Below are positions 7,593-16,677 of a DNA stretch of 64,000 nt, in pieces (position 1 is the first letter of the stretch; every line of letters begins with the position of its first letter). Origin of the DNA: Chromatiales bacterium. GTDB lineage: Bacteria; Pseudomonadota; Gammaproteobacteria; Steroidobacterales; GCA-2729495. The stretch is taken from contig JACKNI010000002.1 of NCBI GenBank assembly GCA_024234935.1, positions 496,001-560,000 of the forward strand, read 5' to 3'. The translations under genes and the position numbers were made by a program. Below the pieces are notes generated by a model that made no database searches, was not told the DNA's origin, and saw only the letters and a list, made by a program, of their open reading frames with translations.

Positions 7593-9602
7593 ATAGCGGC
7601 CGGCTGTGCCGCCCTGATCCAGCAACAGATCACGGAAATCATCTGCGGCCATCACCCGGCCAAACAGCAGGCCCTGCGCGTAGTCGCAGTTCAGCGCCTT
7701 CAGAAAGCGCAGCTGCTCTTCCGACTCCACGCCTTCGGCCACCACGTCGAGGCGCAGCGTATGACCCATCTCGATGATCAGCGCGACGATGGTGGCCTGG
7801 TCGTGGCCGGTTGTCGCGTGGCGGACAAAAGACTGGTCGATCTTCAGCGTGGCAATCGGAAACTGCTGGAGCGCGCTCAGCGATGAATAGCCGGTGCCGA
7901 AATCGTCGATGGCCAGGCGCAAGCCCATCTGGTGCAGTTCGGTGAGGATTCGCGTCGTACGTACCGGATCCTCCATCAGCGTGGTTTCGGTGATTTCCAG
8001 TTCGAGGCTGTCGGGCGAAACACCGTGCTTGCTGCAGATGGCGCTGACCCGGCTGATGAAGTCGCGCTGTTTGAGCTGGCGCAGTGACAGGTTGACGGAG
8101 ATCCGGCCCGGGTTGATGTCGCTGTCCCGCAGGCTGCGATAGTCGCGACAGACCCGGTCCAGCACCCACTCACCGAGTTCGAGTATCAGGTTGCTCTCTT
8201 CGGCCAGCGGGATGAACTCGGAGGGCAATACCAGACCACGGTCGGTCAGCTCCCAGCGCACCAGCGCCTCGGCGCCGGCGATCGAGCCGTCACGCAGATC
8301 AACCTTGGGCTGGTAGTGAACGCGGAGTTCGTTCTTCTCGAAAGCCTTGCGGAGACGGCTCTTCAGCATCAGCCGGTCAACCGCTGCAGCGTTCATGTCC
8401 GGGTGATAGACGTCGAGTGCGCCGCCACCCTGGCGTTTGGCGCGATAGAGCGCGGCATCGGCGTTGCGGATCAGGTCGATGACGTTGTTGCCGTCAGCCG
8501 GATACAGGGAAATCCCCGCGCTGACCGTGGTATAGATCTGGTGACCCTGAAACATCAGCGGCTCGCTGATTGCCTCCTGCAGCAGGCGCGTCGTCGCCAC
8601 GACCTCGGCGCGCAGATTGCGCCCCGGATCAAGGTTGTCGAGCACCACCCCGAACTCGTCGCCGGCCATACGGCCGATGACAGAACCTTCAGGCAACAGG
8701 TTGCGCAGCCTCGTGGTGAGCGTTTCCAGGCAGAGGTCGCCCGCCGTATGCCCGAAGGTGTCGTTGATCTCCTTGAACTTGTCTACATCCATGTAGATCA
8801 GCGCCAGGCGATGCTTGCCACGTCGCGCGCGCGCCAGCGCCCGCTGCAGCAGATGCTGGAACTGCATGCGGTTCGGCACCTTGGTCAGCGCATCGATGCG
8901 CGCCAGATAACGGATGCGCTGCTCGGCGAGCTTTCGCTCACTGATGTTGTGTACGGTAATCACGTGGCCGCGGAGTGCCGGATCCTCACTGCCGAGTTCC
9001 GCACAGCTATAGGTCACCGGTACTGCATCACCGGCGGCATTCAATAATATGGTCTCGCGCGTACGCCCCTGGTTGTCGCTGAGGGAAAAATCGGCACGCT
9101 GGTTTTCGGCAACCAGGCTGATCAGCGGCTGGCCGCACAGTTCCGCATTATCCCTGCCGAGCAGGCGTTCGGCTGCGGGATTCACCCGGTTGATGCTCCC
9201 GTCGGTGCGCGTGACGATGAGCGCATCCCTGAGGGTACGGATAACCTGGCTCAGATATTCGTGGGAACTGCTCGCCTTCAGCAGGGCGACGCGCAGGCGT
9301 TCAAGCTCGTCGGCCAGGCCATGCAGTTCGCCGGGTGCGGGCGGCTTGAGTTCGCCGACATGCTCGACGTGCGTGAGCCCTTCCACCGTCGCGGCCAGTT
9401 CGCGGATCATCCGGCTCCGGCGCCGGAGCCGCAGCCGGGTAACGATCAGTCCCACGAGCAGCACGACCACGAGCAGGCCGATCACGGCGTTCGCCAGTGT
9501 CACCGCCAGCGACGGCGCTGCATACACCGGCGCGAAGCCGCTGGCGGCAAATACCAGAACGTACCGGAGCGCCTTGAAACGAGACTGCATAGACCGGGCC
9601 AT
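7569..9602 (-). CDS. Membrane-bound PAS-GGDEF-EAL cyclic-di-GMP protein
   Basis: This 677-residue c-di-GMP turnover protein has two hydrophobic N-terminal segments (about residues 10-34 and 38-58), a short HAMP-like linker, a PAS domain (about 115-230), a GGDEF domain (about 235-395) and an EAL domain (about 405-660). The cyclase signature reads AGDEF (residues 313-317) instead of GGDEF, a substitution tolerated in some active enzymes. No RxxD inhibitory site precedes it. The EAL domain looks complete: EAL at 445-447, DDFGTGYSS, VAEGVES and QGLLFG. Phosphodiesterase activity is therefore likely and cyclase activity uncertain. The 3' end carries the att-like repeat. Confidence 0.93.
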   Translation of the reverse strand: MARSMQSRFKALRYVLVFAASGFAPVYAAPSLAVTLANAVIGLLVVVLLVGLIVTRLRLRRRSRMIRELAATVEGLTHVEHVGELKPPAPGELHGLADELERLRVALLKASSSHEYLSQVIRTLRDALIVTRTDGSINRVNPAAERLLGRDNAELCGQPLISLVAENQRADFSLSDNQGRTRETILLNAAGDAVPVTYSCAELGSEDPALRGHVITVHNISERKLAEQRIRYLARIDALTKVPNRMQFQHLLQRALARARRGKHRLALIYMDVDKFKEINDTFGHTAGDLCLETLTTRLRNLLPEGSVIGRMAGDEFGVVLDNLDPGRNLRAEVVATTRLLQEAISEPLMFQGHQIYTTVSAGISLYPADGNNVIDLIRNADAALYRAKRQGGGALDVYHPDMNAAAVDRLMLKSRLRKAFEKNELRVHYQPKVDLRDGSIAGAEALVRWELTDRGLVLPSEFIPLAEESNLILELGEWVLDRVCRDYRSLRDSDINPGRISVNLSLRQLKQRDFISRVSAICSKHGVSPDSLELEITETTLMEDPVRTTRILTELHQMGLRLAIDDFGTGYSSLSALQQFPIATLKIDQSFVRHATTGHDQATIVALIIEMGHTLRLDVVAEGVESEEQLRFLKALNCDYAQGLLFGRVMAADDFRDLLLDQGGTAGRYRSLFARG

Positions 9603-9737
9603 ACCCCATGCGGGTCATTCACGTGGGCCTAGCATGACGACCGGGCGCGGCGTGGACAAGTTGCTTATGGCACATCGGCAGGCTGATGGCGCCAACTGTG
9701 TTGCAGCGCGCACGTTGCTGCCATTACGGGGTTTAGA

Positions 9738-11105
9738 ATGCCGGCATCGCCATCTGGCGTCGGGGTCGCCCCTGGCATGGGCTACAAATGCGCGCTGATC
9801 GTCGATGATTCGCGGACTGCCCGCGAGGTTCTGCGACGCATGCTCGAAGCCCACGAGCTGCGGGTGGAAACGGCCGAATCTGCCGAAGCGGCGCTCGAAT
9901 ACCTGAGCGCAAATCGACCGGATGTGATCTTCATGGATCACATGATGCCGGGCATGGATGGCTTCCAGGCGGTGAAGGCCATCAAGGAAAACCCCGCCAC
10001 GGCCACCATCCCCGTGATGATGTACACCTCGCAGTCCGGCGACCTGTATGTGGGACAGGCCCGCGCGCTTGGCGCCGTCGGTGTATTGCCAAAGCAGATC
10101 AAGCCGGTTGAAGTGACCGAAGTGCTGCGCTCCCTGCGCCTGCTGTCCGGCTCGGAGCCGGTGCATGCCCGCCGCGCCGGCGACAGCCCGTCGGGGCTCT
10201 CGGGTATCGAGTCGGTGAATTCACCCGCTGACTGGTCTGACCTGCATCGCTGGCTGCAGGAGATGCTCGCCGACCACAATCGCGCCTTGCGCACCGACCT
10301 CGAAGCCACCGTCCGGCAGGTGATGGGCGAGCGGCCGGAAAATTCGTCCGGCGCAGTGAAGGCGGCAACCGGCCGCACACAGCTGCCATTCTGGCCGGCA
10401 GGTGCACTGGTGGCGATCCTGACCGTCGTCGCGGCAATTTCATTCTGGCTGCATCTCGATTCCGAAACCCGCTGGCGCGAGGTCGCCCGCCAGAATCTCG
10501 GGCTGGTCAGGGCGCTGGGCGAGCAGCGGGCGGGCCGCACACCCGGTTCCGGCAAATCATCGCCGGTAACCGGCACCACGGCCGCGGCGGTGGACCGTTC
10601 AGCCGGAATTGCCGCTGCGCTCGAATGGAGCGTCAATCAGGCGGCGAGTTATCCGCCGGATGAGCTGCCCTTGGGCGACACCCGGCTCGAGATGCTGAAG
10701 GGCCTGCTCGACAGGCTGCGCAGCCTGGATTTTCGTGGCACGGTGCGGCTCGAAAGCCATGTCGGGGACTTCTGCATGCGACGTGCCGGTGATGCCAGCT
10801 GGAAGCTGGCTGCGGATGAGCTGCCGATAACGCGCTGTGACCGTCTCGGCCTTCCGGCCAGCGAAGCGCGTACCGAATCCGGCCGGCAGTCGGTGGCATT
10901 CGCCAACTTTCTTGCTGATCCCGCCATCAGCAGCGGACCCATCCGCATCGAGACCGAAGCCTTCGGCAACACGGAGCCGCGCGTCCCCTATCCGGCAGCC
11001 ACCGATGGCGTAACTGCCGGCGAGTGGAACCGCGCAGCGCGTGCCAACCAGCGCGTCGAGATCCGCCTGCTTGCCGACCCGGCGGTCATTCCGACGGACC
11101 AGTAA
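9738..11105 (+). CDS. Receiver domain protein with membrane anchor and OmpA-like C-terminus
   Basis: This encodes 455 residues from the ATG at 9738, or 442 from 9777 (MGYKCALIVDDS), which may be the true start. Residues 16-135 are a CheY-like receiver with all key residues: D23/D24, phospho-acceptor D67, T97 and K119. A linker leads to one transmembrane helix (217-238). The C-terminal part (about 315-446) resembles an OmpA peptidoglycan-binding domain: RGTVRLESHVGD aligns with the GHTD region and NRAARANQRVEIRLL with the NRRVEI signature, though the key Asp/Arg contacts are degenerate. A phosphorylatable cytoplasmic domain tied directly to a periplasmic cell-wall-like domain is unusual. No kinase gene is adjacent. 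Confidence 0.8.
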   Translation: MPASPSGVGVAPGMGYKCALIVDDSRTAREVLRRMLEAHELRVETAESAEAALEYLSANRPDVIFMDHMMPGMDGFQAVKAIKENPATATIPVMMYTSQSGDLYVGQARALGAVGVLPKQIKPVEVTEVLRSLRLLSGSEPVHARRAGDSPSGLSGIESVNSPADWSDLHRWLQEMLADHNRALRTDLEATVRQVMGERPENSSGAVKAATGRTQLPFWPAGALVAILTVVAAISFWLHLDSETRWREVARQNLGLVRALGEQRAGRTPGSGKSSPVTGTTAAAVDRSAGIAAALEWSVNQAASYPPDELPLGDTRLEMLKGLLDRLRSLDFRGTVRLESHVGDFCMRRAGDASWKLAADELPITRCDRLGLPASEARTESGRQSVAFANFLADPAISSGPIRIETEAFGNTEPRVPYPAATDGVTAGEWNRAARANQRVEIRLLADPAVIPTDQ

Positions 11106-11246
11106 CACGGCTTGTCACTGTAAACCTGGCCGGGTGATTGCCAGGTGGCGGACTTTGGGCAGATCAGTGCAGGGATAACGTGTAATCTGGCGCGCTGGCC
11201 AGAACCGCAGCTGACCGGAACAACCAGAAAACGCAGAGGAACATGC

Positions 11247-12809
11247 GTGGGAGATCTGCTCGAAAACCGCTTGCTCAGACTGTCAGCGCCAGAGGCAGCC
11301 GGCCTGGTACGTGGCGGGCTGCGTGGCGTGGAGCGGGAGTGCCTGCGCATCACGCCGGATGGCCGGCTGGCCCGGACCCCGCACCCGAAGGCACTCGGCT
11401 CGGCACTGACCAACGCCTGGATTACCACTGATTATTCCGAAGCGCTGCTCGAATTCGTCACACCGCCCCAGTCCTGGAACTGGCAGACGATCCAGTTTCT
11501 CTGCGACATCCACCAGTTCACGATGGAGCGGATCGGCGACGAGTTGCTGTGGCCACTCAGCATGCCGTGCCGGATCACGAGCGATGCCGATGTGCCTATC
11601 GCCTACTACGGCACATCCAATATCGGCCGCATGAAAACCATCTACCGGCGCGGCCTCGGCCACCGCTACGGCAGCATCATGCAGGCGATCTCCGGTGTGC
11701 ATTACAACTATTCGCTGCCGGATGCCTTCTGGCCGCTTTACCGCGAACTCGAAGCAGACGATTCCGCACCGCAGGACTTCCGCTCCGCCGCATACCTCAG
11801 TGCGGTGCGCAACGTCCGGCGTATGGACTGGTTGCTGCTGTACCTCTTCGGCGCCTCGCCCGCGTTGTGCAAGAGCTTTGTACAGGGCCGCGAATCAGGA
11901 CTCGAAGAGCTGGATTCCGCAACCCTGTATGGTCCCTGGGCCACCTCGCTGCGCATGAGCGATCTCGGCTATCGCAACGACGCGCAGGCAAATCTCGTCG
12001 TTTCAGCGAACAGCCTCGACGAATACGTCCGGGACCTCAGCGAGGCTACGCATTTGCCGCGAGCCGAGTTCGCGCGTATCGGCGTGAAAGTCGATGGCGA
12101 GTATCGCCAGCTCAACGCCAACCAGCTGCAGATCGAGAACGAGTTCTACAGCACGATCCGGCCCAAGCGCGTCATCGAGCCGGGCGAACGACCCACGGCA
12201 GCACTGCTCCGCGGCGGCGTGCAATACGTCGAGCTGCGGGCCCTTGATATCAGCCCGTCGGACCCGGTCGGCCTCAACCAGAGACAAATGCGTTTTCTGG
12301 AAGTCTTCCTGATTTACTGCCTGCTGCTCGACAGCCCGCCCATCTCTGCTGCCGAGCAGGAGTGCATCGACCGGAATCACGGCCTGGTGGCGCGGCGCGG
12401 GCGCGAGCCGGGTCTGCAGCTGGCACGCGGCGAGGGTGAGATATCCCTGCCGGAGTGGGGTATCGCGATCTGCCGCGAGATGGAGGCAGTCGCCCGGCTT
12501 CTGGATCCGGACGGGAGGCAGGGACATGTCGAGGCAGTACGGCATCATGCGCGGATTGTGGAGGATTCATCCCTGACGCCCTCCGCAGCACTCATTGCGG
12601 AACTGCGCGACAAGCAGCTTTCGCTGGCCAGCTATGGTCTGGACCTGGCCAGGCGCACCCGCGACTACTTCCTGTCGCTGGGCGCAGATCTGAACCAGCA
12701 TCGTGAGGCTCTCGCTGCCGAAGCCGACGACTCGCTGCGCAGACAGGCGCAGATGGAAGCCAGCGACGAACTGGATTTCGACGAATATCTGGCGCGCTAC
12801 CTGGCCTGA
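11247..12809 (+). CDS. gshA: Glutamate-cysteine ligase
   Basis: This catalyses ATP-dependent joining of glutamate and cysteine, the first step of glutathione synthesis, in the cytoplasm. The product is 520 residues from the GTG at 11247, matching the roughly 518-residue E. coli-type enzyme. Recognisable stretches include GVERECLRITPDG, DYSEALLEFVTPP, YGTSNIGRMKTIYRRGLGHR and QIENEFYSTIRPKR. I chose the GTG because AGAGGA lies six bases upstream and the product length matches; the in-frame ATG at 11145 adds 34 atypical residues. Glutathione reductase (gor) is about 14 kb away. No gshB is present in the window. Confidence 0.94.
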   Translation: MGDLLENRLLRLSAPEAAGLVRGGLRGVERECLRITPDGRLARTPHPKALGSALTNAWITTDYSEALLEFVTPPQSWNWQTIQFLCDIHQFTMERIGDELLWPLSMPCRITSDADVPIAYYGTSNIGRMKTIYRRGLGHRYGSIMQAISGVHYNYSLPDAFWPLYRELEADDSAPQDFRSAAYLSAVRNVRRMDWLLLYLFGASPALCKSFVQGRESGLEELDSATLYGPWATSLRMSDLGYRNDAQANLVVSANSLDEYVRDLSEATHLPRAEFARIGVKVDGEYRQLNANQLQIENEFYSTIRPKRVIEPGERPTAALLRGGVQYVELRALDISPSDPVGLNQRQMRFLEVFLIYCLLLDSPPISAAEQECIDRNHGLVARRGREPGLQLARGEGEISLPEWGIAICREMEAVARLLDPDGRQGHVEAVRHHARIVEDSSLTPSAALIAELRDKQLSLASYGLDLARRTRDYFLSLGADLNQHREALAAEADDSLRRQAQMEASDELDFDEYLARYLA

Positions 12810-12908
12810 GCCCGATTCATCGCGCAGGCGACGTGACGGCCGCACTGTTGCTGTCCGGGACGGGCGTTTACACTGACCGTACGACTGTTCAGCGGGTGGG
12901 GCCCGAAG

Positions 12909-13595
12909 ATGTCGCGGCTATTTGTCGGCACTTTTGTTGCTGGTCTGCTGCTCACCGGACTGGCCGCCAGTTTCTGGCCGCTGCCTGAGCACGCACGGTA
13001 CCGTTCGCTGACGACCGTACTCCCCGATGGCGGGCGACAGGAAGATTTCATCATCCGCTGGCCAGATGACCGCATCAGGCGCAACGGTGAAAGCGGTACG
13101 GGGCTGCCGGCAGATGCGGTAACAGGCGCTGCCGTCCTTGAAGACAGCGCCGGTCAGCGGGTATCGGCAGAAATATTTCGCGTACGCGATACGGACGACA
13201 ACGTCATCGGGGTAGCCAGCCGCATGGCCGGCACCGGTGGCGCCATCGCCGATACGAACCGCTCCGTATCCAACTGGCTGGTGGTAATACCCAGTCGCGG
13301 TGCGATCTTTCTCAGCCAGCCCGATGCCTTCGACACCACGGCGCGTCAACGCGACACCCTGAACGGCGTAATTGCGCTCAGCATGATGCAGAGCCGGGCA
13401 CTCTGGAACAACACCAGGGAGCGGCGCATCACTGCAGCCACACCCCGCTACGCCGGCCGGATTCTGCGCGGCACCAGCGAGTTTGCCGGATTGTCCGGCA
13501 GCTTCAGCGAAACCTGGAAACTTGACGGTATCAACCCGGACGGCAGCACCCATGGCCGGATCATCCTCTCCACCCTGAGCGAAAGGGTCGAGTGA
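12909..13595 (+). CDS. Envelope protein of unknown function
   Basis: This encodes 228 residues with an N-terminal signal peptide or anchor (MSRLFVGTFVAGLLLTGLAA). The rest looks like a globular periplasmic beta-rich protein, with segments such as WPDDRIRRNGESGTGLPAD and GTSEFAGLSGSFSETWKLDG. I do not recognise the family. It lies 99 bases after gshA and its stop overlaps the next start (GTGA, 13592-13595), so the two unknown genes are coupled. Its function is unknown. Confidence 0.7.
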   Translation: MSRLFVGTFVAGLLLTGLAASFWPLPEHARYRSLTTVLPDGGRQEDFIIRWPDDRIRRNGESGTGLPADAVTGAAVLEDSAGQRVSAEIFRVRDTDDNVIGVASRMAGTGGAIADTNRSVSNWLVVIPSRGAIFLSQPDAFDTTARQRDTLNGVIALSMMQSRALWNNTRERRITAATPRYAGRILRGTSEFAGLSGSFSETWKLDGINPDGSTHGRIILSTLSERVE

Positions 13596-14254
13596 CGATG
13601 CGCTGGCTGATCGGCATTCTCGGGCTGATACTTGGCATCGTTGCCGGCGCAGCGCTGCTGCTTTTCAATCCGCTGATGGTACGTGGGCCGCTGGCACCGC
13701 TGAAAGCAGATCTGGTGCCGGACAAGAGCTATCGGATGGACGATTACCGCGGCATGAGTCCGGATCTCGTCAGCCTGCTCCGTGGTGGCACACGCTCCGG
13801 CGAAACAGCGCTGGCTGCGCCGGCGCTGGCGAATCTGCGCATTGCGATCATCGTCTTGCCGGCCGGCAATGGGCGTCCGGCCGCGCTGGCCGTCAAGGTT
13901 TCAACGCTGGCCGAGCAGAACGCTCTGTGGCGCGCACAGCTCGGCACGCTGGATTACTGGAATCTTTTCTGGCCCGGCGAGGGCAGCGTCTTAGCCAGTG
14001 GTTACAGCAACTACTGGCCAATGGTGCAGGACCGGTTCCTGACCATGCTGCCGGGTGCCAATGCGAACGCGGAACCGGCCTACGCGCTTTCTGTGCCGCC
14101 GCCCGCCGGAACGCTGGCCGGCGTCAGCGGTGCTGCTGGCCGCTATGCCGGCTACATTGGCGAGATCCGCGAAAGCCTGCTGCCGGCCACCACAGGTGAA
14201 CCGGGCTGGCAGCTCTCGCTCAAGGCCAGTCCACCGCCGCTGCGCAGCCGATGA
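13592..14254 (+). CDS. Membrane-anchored protein of unknown function, coupled to the preceding gene
   Basis: This encodes 220 residues starting at GTG 13592 (overlapping the previous stop by four bases) or ATG 13598. One N-terminal transmembrane helix (residues 5-25, LIGILGLILGIVAGAALLLF) anchors a periplasmic domain of about 190 residues. Segments such as SYRMDDYRGMSPDLVSLLRG and NLFWPGEGSVLASGYSNYWP suggest a folded globular domain, but I do not recognise the family. It converges on the YiiX-like gene, with 19 bases between the two stops. The overlap indicates that it acts with its upstream partner. Confidence 0.7.
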   Translation: MTMRWLIGILGLILGIVAGAALLLFNPLMVRGPLAPLKADLVPDKSYRMDDYRGMSPDLVSLLRGGTRSGETALAAPALANLRIAIIVLPAGNGRPAALAVKVSTLAEQNALWRAQLGTLDYWNLFWPGEGSVLASGYSNYWPMVQDRFLTMLPGANANAEPAYALSVPPPAGTLAGVSGAAGRYAGYIGEIRESLLPATTGEPGWQLSLKASPPPLRSR

Positions 14255-14273
14255 TGCGGCAGCGGCCTGGAAC

Positions 14274-14897
14274 TCAGCTCACCGGTGTCAGCGCCCCGCT
14301 ATGGATAAGGGTGCTGGGCAGCACGTAATACCCCGCACGCAAGGGAAGATCGAGCCAGTCCGGTGTCGGTGCCAGATCAACTCCGGCCTTGCGAAACGCC
14401 AGCCAGACGAGTTCAGTGCAGTACAGACGGCGGTGATCTTTGAGGTCGAAGTCGCCATCGAAAGCCGTGTGTTTCCGGTCGTAGCTGAATGCTTCCATGA
14501 CAGCCGCCCGGACCTGTTCCCGGGAGCCGCCAGCCAGCCGGTAAACCGCTGCCTGGCGCGCGTTGCCGGTCGACAGATAGTCACGCAGCGGCTCGACGCG
14601 GACGCCATCCCGATCGCCGGGAAATGCCGGCGGCAGACTGTGGATCACCACCCAGGCGCCATCACGTCGCGCGAGAATCCCCACGTGCGAGAACTGCGGC
14701 GTGGGATCCAGGGCCAGCACAGCACCGCTGACCGCATCATGCCCGGTGCGAAAAACCAGGTCCCCCTCATGCAGCGCTTCCGGCAGCACGACCGGCCGCG
14801 CGGGAAACTCCGGTTCGACGGGGCGCGTTGCCGCAACTGTCCATGCGGCGATCAGCAAGATGACGCCAGACAAGCCGATTGCGCCGCGCCTGTTCAC
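14274..14897 (-). CDS. YiiX/YebB-like papain-fold hydrolase (NlpC/P60 superfamily)
   Basis: This 207-residue protein has an N-terminal signal anchor (RGAIGLSGVILLIAAWTVAA). It carries the permuted papain-like core seen in YiiX/YebB (DUF830) proteins: HEGDLVFRTG, the histidine motif FSHVGILARRDG, and the cysteine motif RLYCTELVWLAF. These are the likely catalytic His (about residue 91) and Cys (about 161). The family is thought to cleave amide bonds in peptides, lipids or the cell wall; the substrate here is unknown. It is the last gene of the zinc-ribbon operon, and its start overlaps the preceding stop by four bases. Confidence 0.82.
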   Translation of the reverse strand: MNRRGAIGLSGVILLIAAWTVAATRPVEPEFPARPVVLPEALHEGDLVFRTGHDAVSGAVLALDPTPQFSHVGILARRDGAWVVIHSLPPAFPGDRDGVRVEPLRDYLSTGNARQAAVYRLAGGSREQVRAAVMEAFSYDRKHTAFDGDFDLKDHRRLYCTELVWLAFRKAGVDLAPTPDWLDLPLRAGYYVLPSTLIHSGALTPVS

Positions 14898-15463
14898 TTG
14901 TCAGCCGATATCTTCCATTCGTTGTCTTCCAGTATCAGCTTCGTATTCTGCACATCGGTGTAGCCATCGCCATAAATGAGCTTCAGCCGGACGAGGGCCG
15001 ACTGTTCATTGACGGTTTCCTGCACGACTTCGATATCTTTCAGGCCACCGCGCTGCTCGGCCATGGCCCGGTTCTGCGCCAGGACCATGGTGAGCTTCTG
15101 GTCGTTGAGTACCGCGCGCAGCTGGCTGCTCATCATGCCTTTGGCCTCTTCGACATTGCCCTGCTCAAGTGCCCAGAAAAAATTGCTGGCTGTTTTCGCC
15201 GGACTGCCGCCGCCACTGGAGAACAGCAGCGCCACGAGTCCACCGATGACGAGCAGTGCCACCAGGCCACCGACGACCAGCATCACCGGGAAGCCCTTGC
15301 CTGATTTCACCGGACCAGCTGCCGGCCGGGCGGCGGCAGCTGGTGTTACCGGTGGAGCAGCGGACCCCGGTGCCGCCCGTTTGACGATGGGTGCCCCGCA
15401 GTTCTCACAGAATTGAGCGTCGCCTGTTTGCTGCGTACCGCAGCTGGTGCAAAACGCGGCCAT
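14894..15463 (-). CDS. Zinc-ribbon membrane protein with extracytoplasmic NTF2/DUF4878-like domain
   Basis: This encodes 189 residues. Residues 5-23 form a zinc ribbon (CTSCG and CENCG), followed by an Ala/Pro linker, one transmembrane helix (about 59-81, VMLVVGGLVALLVIGGLVAL) and a C-terminal domain of about 100 residues. The latter begins SPAKTASNFFWALEQGNVEEA, which resembles DUF4878/SnoaL-like folds found in lipoproteins. The predicted topology puts the zinc ribbon in the cytoplasm and the C-terminal domain outside. Function unknown. It is the fourth gene of the operon, 23 bases after the larger zinc-ribbon membrane protein and overlapping the hydrolase gene. Confidence 0.78.
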   Translation of the reverse strand: MAAFCTSCGTQQTGDAQFCENCGAPIVKRAAPGSAAPPVTPAAAARPAAGPVKSGKGFPVMLVVGGLVALLVIGGLVALLFSSGGGSPAKTASNFFWALEQGNVEEAKGMMSSQLRAVLNDQKLTMVLAQNRAMAEQRGGLKDIEVVQETVNEQSALVRLKLIYGDGYTDVQNTKLILEDNEWKISADK

Positions 15464-15486
15464 CTGGCTTCCCCCTGATCAATTGT

Positions 15487-16635
15487 CTATTTCAGCTTGT
15501 GCCCACAGTTGCCGCAAAACACATCGGCCGCCGTGACTGCCTGGCCGCAGCCGGGGCAGGACGGTGCGGGCGGCGGTGCAGAGCGGGACTGATTGATCGA
15601 CGCGGAGCGCTGGGCTGCCGCTTCCTGGGCACGCGCCTGCATCTCGGCGGCGCGCTGCCGGGCGAGTTCCTGCATCTCGGTGGCCTTTTGCCGGGCCTGC
15701 GCCAGGCCGGCAGAGAGCTGCCCCTCGGCGGCTGAGGCGTCCAGCCCCTCGCTGAGACCGACATAGACCAGGTTCAGGCCCATCACCCAGGGCGCGACGA
15801 TGATCGGCCACATGAGGCCGAGCAGCAGCAGCGTGCCGAACGCGATCCCCAGTGCGGTACCACCGCCGCGCATGCCCGAGGCGATATTCATGAGACTCGA
15901 GAACAGCCCGCCGAAGGCGCCAAGCATGCCGCCACCGCCGATACCCTGTTTCAGGATCGAACCGGCCATGCCCAGTGTCATCGCATAACCGGTGCCGATT
16001 CCGACGAAGACCAGCGCGGCGACGAGACCGCAGAGTATCGAGAGCAGGATCAGCATGACCAGACCCTCGAAGCCGCGGTTGCGAGCTATGGCATAGACGC
16101 GCGCCAGGGTGCCCATGATGGTATTGCCCTCCCAGACCGCCGGAGCGGAGAGCGCAAAAGCGACCCACAGGCCGAAATAGAAGACCGCCGACATCACCGT
16201 ACTCACGGGAATGACGATCGCCAGCAGGAAAGGCCCGATACCAGGGATCTTGCAGATGAACAGCAGGATGGCGATCGGGATCAGGAAGATCAGCGAGCAG
16301 AGAAAGAAGATCACGGCCAGCGCGATGAGTTTGCCGGCGGCAAACACCGCGCCGACAAGGCCGGGATCAGCGGTTCGCGCATCCAGACCATGCACCTGGT
16401 TCATGTACTGGATACCAGCCGAAGAAACGCCGACGATCCATACCAGCACCGCCAGCAGGAAGCCCACGGCCATTCCGCCCGCCGAGCGGGTCAGGCCAAA
16501 AAGCCCCAGCACAAGGAACACGAGCAGGAAGGTTGCAAACAGGGTCATGACGGCACGGACGTTTCTGAAGGCATCCGCGGCCCTCATCAGGCCGGCCATG
16601 CGATTCTGCGATCCTCCTCCGACTACTGCATTCAT
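15487..16635 (-). CDS. Polytopic membrane protein with C-terminal zinc ribbon
   Basis: This encodes 382 residues with about six to seven transmembrane segments over residues 25-290 (for example MTLFATFLLVFLVLGLFGL and LIALAVIFFLCSLIFLIPIA). Next is an Ala/Gln-rich coiled-coil-like stretch (about 300-345, AQARQKATEMQELARQRAAE). It ends in a zinc ribbon with cysteines 360, 363, 374 and 377. I recognise no transporter motif and no family. The soluble zinc ribbon at the tail mirrors the ribbons on its neighbours and suggests that the proteins meet on the cytoplasmic face; this is inference. It sits mid-operon, 42 bases after the lipoprotein gene. Confidence 0.78.
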   Translation of the reverse strand: MNAVVGGGSQNRMAGLMRAADAFRNVRAVMTLFATFLLVFLVLGLFGLTRSAGGMAVGFLLAVLVWIVGVSSAGIQYMNQVHGLDARTADPGLVGAVFAAGKLIALAVIFFLCSLIFLIPIAILLFICKIPGIGPFLLAIVIPVSTVMSAVFYFGLWVAFALSAPAVWEGNTIMGTLARVYAIARNRGFEGLVMLILLSILCGLVAALVFVGIGTGYAMTLGMAGSILKQGIGGGGMLGAFGGLFSSLMNIASGMRGGGTALGIAFGTLLLLGLMWPIIVAPWVMGLNLVYVGLSEGLDASAAEGQLSAGLAQARQKATEMQELARQRAAEMQARAQEAAAQRSASINQSRSAPPPAPSCPGCGQAVTAADVFCGNCGHKLK

Positions 16636-16677
16636 GATCTCCCCCTTGTCATCGTTTCAGTTGCAGGCTGGCATTTG

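Noticed and set aside
8316..9047. Long open frame on the + strand inside the GGDEF/EAL gene
   Set aside because: It is antisense to a clearly conserved gene and has no recognisable protein features; GC-rich codon bias creates such frames.
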